From: Melioribacteraceae bacterium
GTDB lineage: Bacteria > Bacteroidota > Ignavibacteria > Ignavibacteriales > Melioribacteraceae
Reading direction: 5' to 3'
Length of the DNA: 64,000 nucleotides
Assembly (NCBI GenBank): GCA_026417375.1
Contig: JAOADJ010000013.1
Span: forward strand, 36,871-100,870
The stretch's first letter is position 1; each line of letters opens with the position of its first letter. Made by a program: the position numbers and the translations under genes. Shown here one piece after another: positions 7,951 to 15,732 of this stretch. The notes under the pieces are model-generated. The model saw only the letters and a program-made list of their open reading frames with translations, was not told the DNA's origin and ran no database searches.

Positions 7951-8382
7951 ATGGCAACAAAAAAAGCCTATGTAAAACATATTAAAGGAGTAACATTTTT
8001 AGGTAAAACAGATTCAAATCATTGGGTTGCAATGGATGGACCAGAACAATTTGGTGGAAGTGATGCTGGTATTCGTCCAAAGGAACTGTTGTTAATTGCA
8101 TTAGCCGGATGTACTGGTAGCGATGTTGCTGTAATACTGCAAAAGAAAAAAATTAAGTTTGATGATTTTGAAATGAATATTGAAGCTGATGTACAAGAAA
8201 CCCACCCACAAGTTTTTACAAAGATTCATTTAGAATATGTTTTTTATGGTAAAAATATTCCTACAGATGCAGTTGAAAGAGCAATTGAACTTTCACAAAA
8301 AACTTATTGCAGTGTTACCGCAATGTTACAAAAAGCTGTTGAAATAACTCATTCATTTAGAATTGAAGAAAATAAAAATTAG
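7951..8382 (+). CDS. OsmC family peroxiredoxin-like protein
   Basis: The 143-residue protein shows the OsmC/Ohr fold pattern: RPKELLLIALAGCTGSDVA with the first Cys at residue 54, and QKTYCSVTAML with the second at residue 120. In the family these two cysteines reduce organic or inorganic hydroperoxides using lipoyl or thiol donors. The segment TGSDVAVILQKKKI and the 140-residue length are typical of the YhfA-like subgroup rather than Ohr. It follows the permease by 51 bases and is closed by a terminator at 8408-8442. It acts in the cytoplasm. Confidence 0.9.
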   Translation: MATKKAYVKHIKGVTFLGKTDSNHWVAMDGPEQFGGSDAGIRPKELLLIALAGCTGSDVAVILQKKKIKFDDFEMNIEADVQETHPQVFTKIHLEYVFYGKNIPTDAVERAIELSQKTYCSVTAMLQKAVEITHSFRIEENKN

Positions 8383-8407
8383 ATGTATTAAAATATCTAA
8401 AAATTTG

Positions 8408-8442
8408 AAGCAGGAATTAAACACTTTTTCCTGCTTTTTTTA
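8408..8442 (+). terminator. Intrinsic terminator after the OsmC gene
   Basis: AAGCAGGAA (8408-8416) pairs with TTCCTGCTT (8428-8436), followed by TTTTTT. It ends the 3326-8382 transcription unit. Confidence 0.85.
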
Positions 8443-8529
8443 TTTTAAATACATAAATAAGAAATAATATTTCTAATCATATCACACTTCTTTATCTTTA
8501 ACCAATAAATTTTAATAAAATGAATAATT

Positions 8530-10365
8530 ATGATAAAACTTAGTTTAATATCGAAACTGACACTTACTTTTTGTTTGTTATCATTAATAAATTTATATGC
8601 ACAAAAAGAATATGTGGCTAAAGCAAATGGAATAGAAATTTCAAAAGAAGAATTCAAAAAGAGATTTGAATTTTCACCACATCCAAGGAGAGATAAAAAT
8701 TTTGACTCAACTTTAACAAAATTAGATTTTTTAAAAACATTAATTGCTGAAAAATTATTAGCAAAAGATGCAATTAGTAAACAACTTGATAAAACAGAAG
8801 AATTTATTTCGGCATATAAACATATAAGAAATTTATACTTACGGGATGCACTTTATCAAAAAGAAGTAAAAGAAAAAGTTGCTGTGCCAGATTCTGAATA
8901 TGCCAGAAACAAAAGTAAAGTGTTAAAAACAATTAATGCTAAATTTATTTTTTCCAATGATGAAAAAGAAATTTATGATATTTATAATCAATTAAAATCT
9001 GGTGCCAGTTTCGATTCAATTTTATCAACACGACCCGAATACAATGAACAAAAAATTTCTGAAGAAATTACTTTTGGTAAATTAAATGAAAAAATAGAAA
9101 ATGAAGTTTTTGAACTTGCCGTTGGAAGTTTTAGTAAACCTCTTGAGTTAAAAGAAGGCTGGTATATTTTTAAAGTTTATTCTTTCACTAAGAAAAGTAT
9201 AATTGACGAAAATGATTTAAGAAAAGCTGAACGTGTACTTAAAGAACGATGGGAAAATAAAATTTATGAAGAGTTTTATAAAAAATTTTTTAAGAATGTG
9301 ACAATTAATGCTGATAGAATTTTATTCGAAAAACTTTATAACGAAATTAAAAATTATATTCTTAGTAATTCCCAAACCTTTATTAAAAAATATGGTAAAT
9401 ATTCTTTATTACAACCCGAATTAAGTAGAATAGAGAAAAAATTTACAGATAAAGAATTAAAATCAATATTTGTAAAATTTCCTAATGAACCAATTACATT
9501 AAAAGAATTTATAACAAGTATTAAAATTGATGGATTTGAATTTCAAAAAATTGATGAAAAACATTTATGGTCAAGATTAAATACAGTTGTGTTTTTATTT
9601 ATACAAAATGAATTATTAGTTAGAGAAGCTTTAAAACGTGGTTACGATAAACTGCCTGATGTTTCCTTCGACTTAAAGTTGTGGAAAGAAAATTTTTTGG
9701 CAAATCTTAATATGAAAAATATTTATAAAAGCATTCATGTTGATGATAACGAAGCTTATGAGTTTTTCTTAAAAAACAATAAAATAATTTCTCAACCCGA
9801 AAAAATTAAAGTTGCAGAAATTTTAACTAATGATTTAGATGTTGTTAAATTGATTTTTGATGAGTTAGATAAAGGAAAAGATTTTAAGGAGCTTGCTATG
9901 AAATTCACTATCAGAGATTCATTAAAACAAAAAAACTGTGAGTTTGAATTTGTAAGTGTAAAAAATGAAAATGAAATTTTTAAAAATGCTGTAAATCTAC
10001 AAGTTGGTGAAGTTTTTGGTCCGATAAAAACAAATGAAGGTTATTCTATAATAAAATTAATAGAAAAGAAAAAAGGTGAAGTGCAAAAGTTTGATACTTT
10101 TGAAGAAGGAAAAGAAGATATTAAAAACATTCTGAGAACAGAAAAAATGTTTAATAAATTAGAAGATGTTACTGCGAAACTTGCACTTGATAATAAAATT
10201 CAGCTTAATGAAAATGCTTTAAGAAGTTTAAAAGTAAATTCAGTAAATATGATTGTCTTTAAAAGATTTGGTTTTGGTGGTCAATATATTGCAGTTCCAT
10301 ATCAAAATGATTTTTCCGGTTGGTATAAAAAATATGAACAACTAAAAAAATCACTTTCATTATGA
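8530..10365 (+). CDS. Periplasmic peptidyl-prolyl isomerase (SurA/PpiC-like)
   Basis: The 611-residue protein has a signal peptide (to about residue 24, LINLYAQ) and a SurA-like N-terminal region (ANGIEISKEEFKKRFEF). Two parvulin-type regions follow. One is around residues 135-225 (INAKFIFSNDEKEIYDI, GSFSKPLELKEGWYIFKV) and one around residues 415-510 (IKVAEILTND, GEVFGPIKTNEGYSIIKL). Parvulins catalyse cis-trans isomerisation of prolyl bonds; these act as outer membrane or secreted-protein chaperones. Its stop overlaps the ATG of the solute-binding protein gene (ATGA at 10362-10365), so translation is coupled and it heads the four-gene sensing unit. It may help fold the binding protein or the kinase sensor domain, which is inferred. 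Confidence 0.87.
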   Translation: MIKLSLISKLTLTFCLLSLINLYAQKEYVAKANGIEISKEEFKKRFEFSPHPRRDKNFDSTLTKLDFLKTLIAEKLLAKDAISKQLDKTEEFISAYKHIRNLYLRDALYQKEVKEKVAVPDSEYARNKSKVLKTINAKFIFSNDEKEIYDIYNQLKSGASFDSILSTRPEYNEQKISEEITFGKLNEKIENEVFELAVGSFSKPLELKEGWYIFKVYSFTKKSIIDENDLRKAERVLKERWENKIYEEFYKKFFKNVTINADRILFEKLYNEIKNYILSNSQTFIKKYGKYSLLQPELSRIEKKFTDKELKSIFVKFPNEPITLKEFITSIKIDGFEFQKIDEKHLWSRLNTVVFLFIQNELLVREALKRGYDKLPDVSFDLKLWKENFLANLNMKNIYKSIHVDDNEAYEFFLKNNKIISQPEKIKVAEILTNDLDVVKLIFDELDKGKDFKELAMKFTIRDSLKQKNCEFEFVSVKNENEIFKNAVNLQVGEVFGPIKTNEGYSIIKLIEKKKGEVQKFDTFEEGKEDIKNILRTEKMFNKLEDVTAKLALDNKIQLNENALRSLKVNSVNMIVFKRFGFGGQYIAVPYQNDFSGWYKKYEQLKKSLSL

Positions 10366-11690
10366 TAGAAAAACTTAAGAAATATTTTAAAACATTTTAT
10401 TTCTATGTAGCATTAATTACAATTCTTGCGGTTGCTGTCTTGGGATTTATGTTTTTTTGGGGAAATGGTTTATTTCAACCTGTAAGAATACCTGAAAAAA
10501 TTTTTTATGCAGATAATATTTCCCCAACTCATAAATTATTAATTGATAAATTTAATCAATTAAATAAAGGAAGAATTGAAGTAATTCCGATTGATTTACC
10601 CTTTGAAAAGTTTAGCACCAATGAAAGAAAAGAATTACTTATCAGATATCTGAGAAGTAAAAGTGATAAGATAGATATTTTTTCTGTTGATCAAATTTGG
10701 ATACCAAGATTTGCAAAATGGACAGAACCACTAAACAAATACTTTATTACACCCGAAAGAGAAACCATTATAAACGAAGCATTAAAAACTTGTTATTATA
10801 AAAATGATTTAGTAGCTGTTCCACTATATTTTGATATTTCATTTCTTTATTACAACGATGAATTATTAAAAAAGTTACCAAACTATAATCAAATTAAAAA
10901 TGAATTAGAAAATGGTATAACTTGGGGAAAATTTTTTGAATTAAGCAATCAGCTTAAAATAATGAACAAGCCGATTTATCTTTTTCCGGCGGATAATTAT
11001 GAAGGATTGATGTGTAGTTTTTTTGAATTGTTGGAAAGCTTAAATGAAAAAATATTTGTTGGAGATACAGTAAGATTAAACACACCTGCAACCAGAAAAT
11101 CATTACAATTATTAGTTGATTTAATTGATAAAAAAATTACACCAAAAGATGTTCTTGAATTCAGAGAAACAGAATGCTATAGAAAATATGTTTTAGAAAA
11201 CGGTTTTTTCTTACGTGGTTGGTCCGGATTGGATGTTTGGTATAAAAACAATATTGATTCAGTTGATGTTAGTAATAAATTTATTCCAACTTTTGTTCCT
11301 CATTTTAATGACACAAAGCCAACGTCAATTTCTGGCGGATGGAATTTAATGCTTTCAAAAAACTCTACTAAAAAAAGTGAATCAATTGAATTTATAAAAT
11401 TTTTACTATCTGAAGAATCTCAGAAAATACTATTTGAAAAAGGTGGCTATCTTCCTGTAAACAGTAAAGTTTATCAGGACACAAACTATGTATCAAATAG
11501 AAATCTTTTGAACAAATACAAAAAAATTATTAAAACAGTTGCGTATCGTCCGTTGTTAGAAAAATATACAAGAGTATCAGATGTAATTGCATATTATTTA
11601 AAGGAAGCTCTTCAAAAGAAAATCAAAGTTGAAGATGCACTTATAATGGCTGAAAGATCAATTAATTCAAAAGAAATATTTTTTAGATGA
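10362..11690 (+). CDS. Membrane-anchored ABC-type solute-binding protein (family 1) without permease
   Basis: The 442-residue protein has an uncleaved-looking transmembrane helix at residues 12-34 and then a family 1 (sugar-type) solute-binding fold: IFSVDQIWIPRFAKWTEPLNK, VPLYFDISFLYYNDELLKK, TSISGGWNLMLSKNS and SESIEFIKFLLSEESQKILF, followed by GGYLPVNSKVY. These are the landmarks of periplasmic proteins feeding sugar ABC importers. No permease or ATPase genes are adjacent; instead it is translationally coupled to the isomerase gene and sits 3 bases before a histidine kinase. The context suggests it presents a bound ligand to the kinase. A lone orphan binding protein serving a distant transporter is the alternative. 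Ligand class (oligosaccharide) is only suggested by the family. Confidence 0.85.
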   Translation: MIEKLKKYFKTFYFYVALITILAVAVLGFMFFWGNGLFQPVRIPEKIFYADNISPTHKLLIDKFNQLNKGRIEVIPIDLPFEKFSTNERKELLIRYLRSKSDKIDIFSVDQIWIPRFAKWTEPLNKYFITPERETIINEALKTCYYKNDLVAVPLYFDISFLYYNDELLKKLPNYNQIKNELENGITWGKFFELSNQLKIMNKPIYLFPADNYEGLMCSFFELLESLNEKIFVGDTVRLNTPATRKSLQLLVDLIDKKITPKDVLEFRETECYRKYVLENGFFLRGWSGLDVWYKNNIDSVDVSNKFIPTFVPHFNDTKPTSISGGWNLMLSKNSTKKSESIEFIKFLLSEESQKILFEKGGYLPVNSKVYQDTNYVSNRNLLNKYKKIIKTVAYRPLLEKYTRVSDVIAYYLKEALQKKIKVEDALIMAERSINSKEIFFR

Positions 11691-11693
11691 CTT

Positions 11694-13175
11694 ATGGAAA
11701 ACAAAAATAGTTTCATAGAAAATCTTAAGAAATACCATTTCGAATTCAAACATTTAACTGTTTTGTTTATAGGATTAATTGTTTTACAGCTTGTTTTATC
11801 ATTTGTTCATAAAGCTTCTTTAAGAAATTTTGTTGAGAATACACAAGAATGGTATCAACAACATTCAGCAGAAAAATTTGCAAACTTAAGTACAACAACT
11901 TTAGAGTTGTTATTAGAAACTATCCAACTCAGTTCAAGTTCTTCTGAAGCAGACAAAAGAAGAATAATACAATTCTTTGATATAATATTGAATCAACAAG
12001 TGTTACAACAAAATGTTGAAGAAATATGTTTATTAATTTCAATCGGTGATAAAATTTATACAATAGATGATGGTAAAGTTCTTTACTCATTTTTTATTAC
12101 CAAAAAAATAGAAGAACCGGACGCAACACAAAGACATTTGAACGCTGTAAATATTTATAAAAAATTTAAAAGCACATTAGAACAAGATGAACAAATTTTA
12201 AATATTAGAAGCGATAAACAAACATATCATTTGTTCGTGCCATTTGTTCCTCGTGGGGAATTTACAGGTGCTTTTTATATGCGGAATACAGCAGACGTTT
12301 CATTTATTCAAAGAGAAATAGTTTCAAACTATGAAGAAACTTCTATTATTTATTCAGCGTTATTTTTACTTGGATTACTTGCAATGTATTACATTTCATC
12401 ATATACTGTTAAAGAAAGAGATGAAGCACAAAAACTATTTCTCGAAGAACATGAAAATTCGTTGAAACAAAAAATTGATCATGATAAAGAAGCTCTTTTT
12501 ACAAAACGAATTTATCATACTCATCATAAAGCCGAAAAAGTAATGGGATTTATTAAAGAAGATTTAAGAATGCTTGAACCGAATAATATTAATGAAATTA
12601 AATATCGTGTTACAAAATATTCTAATTTTATTTCACGTGTAATTTATGATATGAAATGGTACGATCCACCAATTCAAACAATAAGAAACATTGCATTTAA
12701 AACCAATTTAAATGAAGTTATTAAATTTATTGTTGAAAATATTTTCAACAGAACTGCACGCAAAACCGGTTCATTTGAAATAAAATTAAATCTTGATGAA
12801 AAAGTTCCTATAATACATATAAATGAATTTGTTATTTGGGAAATATTAGAACCATTAATTCAAAACAGTATTGATCATGGTGGAGATAATAAATTAGTTA
12901 TTGAAATAACAACAAAATATTTTGAGAATGAAAAAATAACCCGATTATTTATACAAGATAATGGACCAGGAATAGTTCAGGAACTTTTAGAAAAAAATGA
13001 AAGTGGAATTAAAAAATTATTTCTGGAAAATGTTACAACTAAAATGAACAATCAATCATCAGGATATGGATGTTATATTGCATATGAAATATCAAAATTA
13101 AGATGTGGCTGGAATATTGATGTTGAAAATTTACCTGACGTTGGTTGTAAATTTACAATTGAAATTCCTCATTAA
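11694..13175 (+). CDS. Sensor histidine kinase with periplasmic domain and atypical H-box
   Basis: The 493-residue protein has transmembrane helices at about residues 20-38 and 216-234 with a periplasmic sensor domain of about 175 residues between. A coiled linker (ERDEAQKLFLEEHENSLKQK) follows. The phosphoacceptor region is unusual: instead of HE(L/I)R.P it has YHTHHKAEKV, with His 275, 277 and 278 as candidates. The ATPase domain is complete: N-box IQNSIDHGG (Asn 391), G1 box DNGPGI (Asp 422), and G2 SSGYGCYIAYEI. It lies between the binding protein and the sigma-54 regulator genes (11-base gap to the latter with AGGAGA), so those are its likely input and output. The kinase call is solid; the phosphorylation site is uncertain. 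Confidence 0.88.
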   Translation: MENKNSFIENLKKYHFEFKHLTVLFIGLIVLQLVLSFVHKASLRNFVENTQEWYQQHSAEKFANLSTTTLELLLETIQLSSSSSEADKRRIIQFFDIILNQQVLQQNVEEICLLISIGDKIYTIDDGKVLYSFFITKKIEEPDATQRHLNAVNIYKKFKSTLEQDEQILNIRSDKQTYHLFVPFVPRGEFTGAFYMRNTADVSFIQREIVSNYEETSIIYSALFLLGLLAMYYISSYTVKERDEAQKLFLEEHENSLKQKIDHDKEALFTKRIYHTHHKAEKVMGFIKEDLRMLEPNNINEIKYRVTKYSNFISRVIYDMKWYDPPIQTIRNIAFKTNLNEVIKFIVENIFNRTARKTGSFEIKLNLDEKVPIIHINEFVIWEILEPLIQNSIDHGGDNKLVIEITTKYFENEKITRLFIQDNGPGIVQELLEKNESGIKKLFLENVTTKMNNQSSGYGCYIAYEISKLRCGWNIDVENLPDVGCKFTIEIPH

Positions 13176-13186
13176 TAGGAGAACCA

Positions 13187-14641
13187 ATGATAGCTGATGA
13201 AGTAATAAAAATAATGTTGATTGAAGATGAAGATTTTGATATGCGTCGTGTTGAAAACACAATTAAACCATTCAAAGAAAAAATTAAAATTGTTGATGTG
13301 GTTTCTGATGGAAAATCTGCAATTGAATTACTTGAAGCAAAAAAAAATTGTTATGATATAGTTATAATGGATTTTCAAATTGCTGGCGGACTACGAGGTG
13401 AACACTTGATTAAAAAACTAAGAGATATCGATACATCTCTGCAAATTATTGTTATTACAAAAATGACTATCAATGTTACAGATTACGACTTTGCACACAA
13501 CCTTTTGGAAGCTGGTGCTTTTTGGTATTGCACTAAATATCCCGGAGATATAGAAGAATATATTTATCAACCAACAGATTTTATACTTTCAATATTTAAT
13601 GCTTTCGAAAGAAAAAAATTATTACGCGAAAAACAAAAATCAAATCAAAAACTTTATAAAAATGTTGAAAATATTCTTACAAGTAAAAAAATTATTGGTA
13701 TATCAGAAATAGCTAATAAATTAAGAGAACAAACTTTAAAGTTCGCAAATAGTAATGCTCCCATTCTAATTACAGGTTCAAGTGGTACTGGAAAAGAATT
13801 GATTGCATACAACCTTCATTATTTAAGCAACAGAAAATTTGAAAATTTTATTCCAATAAATTGCGGTAGCATTCCAGATCAACTAATTGAGAGTGAATTA
13901 TTTGGATATGAAAAAGGTGCTTTTACCGGTGCCGATAAAGGAAAACCCGGATTATTTGAACTTGCCAACAATGGTACAATATTTTTAGATGAAGTTTCTG
14001 AACTTCCGCTTTCTGCTCAGGTAAAACTTTTACGCGTGCTTCAAGATGGCGAAGTAGAAAAAATTGGCAGAACAGAAAAAATTAAAGTTAATGTTAGAAT
14101 AATTTCTGCGACTAATAAAAATCTGGAAAATGAAATAAAAGAAAAAAGATTTAGAGAAGATCTTTATTATAGATTGAATGTGGTTCCTATTTTTGTTCCA
14201 CCATTAAAACAACGTAAAGAAGATATACATTATTTGATTGATTATTTTATGAACGAATTTGCTATTGATATGGGAAAAGAAATGCCTACAATTTCTGAAA
14301 ATGCGATGAAATATTTAATGAATTATGAATGGCCCGGAAATATTCGTGAATTGAAAAATTTAGTTCAAAGATTATTGTTTTTTGATGAAAAGAATATAGA
14401 TGAAAATTTAATTGAACTAGCTTTGGGTAAAAAATTTAGTGATGAATTTGCGAATATTGATGGTATAAGTTTTAACTCTCCAGATGGAATTCTGCCATTA
14501 AAGCAAATGGAAAAATTGTTCAGAGAAAAATATTTTAATTATGTAAGAGAAAGATCAGACTCTGATAGTGAAGCAGCAAAAAAACTTGGTTTAGCTCCTC
14601 CTAACTATTATAGAATGTGCAAAGAATTAGGTTTGAAATAA
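13187..14641 (+). CDS. Sigma-54-dependent response regulator (NtrC family)
   Basis: The 484-residue regulator has all three NtrC-type parts. The receiver domain (1-125) has the acidic pocket IEDED and phosphoacceptor Asp 62 in IVIMDF. The AAA+ domain (about 165-395) has Walker A GSSGTGKE at 197-204, the sigma-54 contact loop GAFTGA at 244-249, Walker B TIFLDEV at 264-270, and the arginine region FREDLYYRLNVVPI. The C-terminus (about 440-484) is a Fis-type helix-turn-helix (SDSEAAKKLGLAPPNYYRMCKELG). It should be phosphorylated by the kinase at 11694 and open promoters with RpoN, encoded at 23740. The receiver has TK(M) at 91-93 and CTKYP near 116, so the usual switch Lys may be Lys 117. The convergent desaturase gene ends one base after its stop. 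Confidence 0.94.
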   Translation: MIADEVIKIMLIEDEDFDMRRVENTIKPFKEKIKIVDVVSDGKSAIELLEAKKNCYDIVIMDFQIAGGLRGEHLIKKLRDIDTSLQIIVITKMTINVTDYDFAHNLLEAGAFWYCTKYPGDIEEYIYQPTDFILSIFNAFERKKLLREKQKSNQKLYKNVENILTSKKIIGISEIANKLREQTLKFANSNAPILITGSSGTGKELIAYNLHYLSNRKFENFIPINCGSIPDQLIESELFGYEKGAFTGADKGKPGLFELANNGTIFLDEVSELPLSAQVKLLRVLQDGEVEKIGRTEKIKVNVRIISATNKNLENEIKEKRFREDLYYRLNVVPIFVPPLKQRKEDIHYLIDYFMNEFAIDMGKEMPTISENAMKYLMNYEWPGNIRELKNLVQRLLFFDEKNIDENLIELALGKKFSDEFANIDGISFNSPDGILPLKQMEKLFREKYFNYVRERSDSDSEAAKKLGLAPPNYYRMCKELGLK

Positions 14642-15607
14642 TTACTCTGTTGCAGTTGTTAAACCACCTCGATTATTTCTAACCATTCTCGAAAACAAAG
14701 AAAGATTTTTATCAAATAAAAATCTAAACAAAAGTTTTACCCATGATTTATGATATTTCAAGTTATCGTAAAACTCCGGTGCCATTTTTTTTAGCTGTGG
14801 TAATTTATTCCAGGGAACAGAGGGAAAATCATGATGTTCATTATGATAACCAACATTTAAAGCTAAAATGTTAAGTGGACCATAATAGCCATAAGTTTCT
14901 TGAGGTGGAAAAGTTAAATAATGCTCTTGAATCCATCTTGCACCAAGTGGATGTAATCCGACAGAAAAAAACAAAGAAGCAATAAAATATAAAAAAGCAC
15001 TCCATCCAAAATTATATATTAAAAAAAGATCAAAGCCGAAAACCACAATCCAATTTATTACAGTCCATTTATTTAAAAAATTTATTTCTTTCAAACGAGG
15101 TGGACGTAGTGCTTGAAAAACCGGAAAAAATAAAAGCCAAAAGGCTTTTCCTAAAAATGTATTACCAATTAATTTTGCTTCCCAGCGGCTAGCTAAATCT
15201 GCATCAAGATAGTAATCACCTTGAAATGAATGATGTTTAAGATGATAACTTCTAAACGAAATTGCTGTTGGGATTGAATTTGGAATATCTGCAATTATAC
15301 TGGATATCATATTTGCAGTTTTTGATTTGAAAATTAAATTATGAGCTGCTTCATGTATTAAAACAAAAAGTGCATGATTTGCAAACGCACCTACAAAGTA
15401 TGCAACAATTAAAACTAACCAAATTGATTTGTCGCTTAAAAAAACTGCAAGAGAAATTTGTATTGAAACAATTAAGACAATTAATAAAAAACTAAAATTG
15501 TTTCTTGAAATTAAATTTCTCACTTCGGGATGTGCCTTTAAAATTTTTTTTGTTCTTTCTTTATGTGGTTCAGGTTCGGTTGAGTAATAAAAATCCTGTT
15601 GTTTCAT
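14642..15607 (-). CDS. DES1-like sphingolipid delta-4 desaturase family protein
   Basis: I place the start at ATG 15607 (MKQQDFYYSTEPEPHKERT), with AGAGG a few bases upstream; a longer frame to 15667 adds a non-conserved hydrophobic segment. The 321-residue membrane protein has the three histidine boxes of fatty-acyl desaturases: HEAAH at 85-89, HLKHH at 122-126 and HNEHH at 255-259. Its whole layout follows the eukaryotic sphingolipid delta-4 desaturase DES1/DEGS1: EPEPH near the N-terminus, ISF(R)SYH before box 2, a GLHP region, ETY.YYGPLN, then GYHNEHHDFP, P.LKK.APE(F/Y)YDNL and FSRM near the end. The family inserts a double bond in dihydroceramide or similar lipids. The bacterial substrate is unknown and could be a plain acyl chain. 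It is transcribed convergently to the regulator at 13187. Confidence 0.88.
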   Translation of the reverse strand: MKQQDFYYSTEPEPHKERTKKILKAHPEVRNLISRNNFSFLLIVLIVSIQISLAVFLSDKSIWLVLIVAYFVGAFANHALFVLIHEAAHNLIFKSKTANMISSIIADIPNSIPTAISFRSYHLKHHSFQGDYYLDADLASRWEAKLIGNTFLGKAFWLLFFPVFQALRPPRLKEINFLNKWTVINWIVVFGFDLFLIYNFGWSAFLYFIASLFFSVGLHPLGARWIQEHYLTFPPQETYGYYGPLNILALNVGYHNEHHDFPSVPWNKLPQLKKMAPEFYDNLKYHKSWVKLLFRFLFDKNLSLFSRMVRNNRGGLTTATE

Positions 15608-15732
15608 AGTAGCCTCTATGAAATAAATTAACGGTATTAAGCTAATTAAGTAAACACACTTTTGCAATTAAAATCAACTATACATTATTTATTAATACCT
15701 TCTTATATTTCGAATGAATTTAGGTGATAACT

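Noticed and set aside
8443..8529. Sigma-54 (-24/-12) promoter before the four-gene sensing unit
   Set aside because: I saw no GG-N10-GC arrangement in this A/T-rich gap; a systematic scan was not possible.
10362..11690. Solute-binding protein as part of a normal sugar importer
   Set aside because: No permease or ATPase gene is adjacent; the only ABC genes in the window (54736-56926) are of exporter type.
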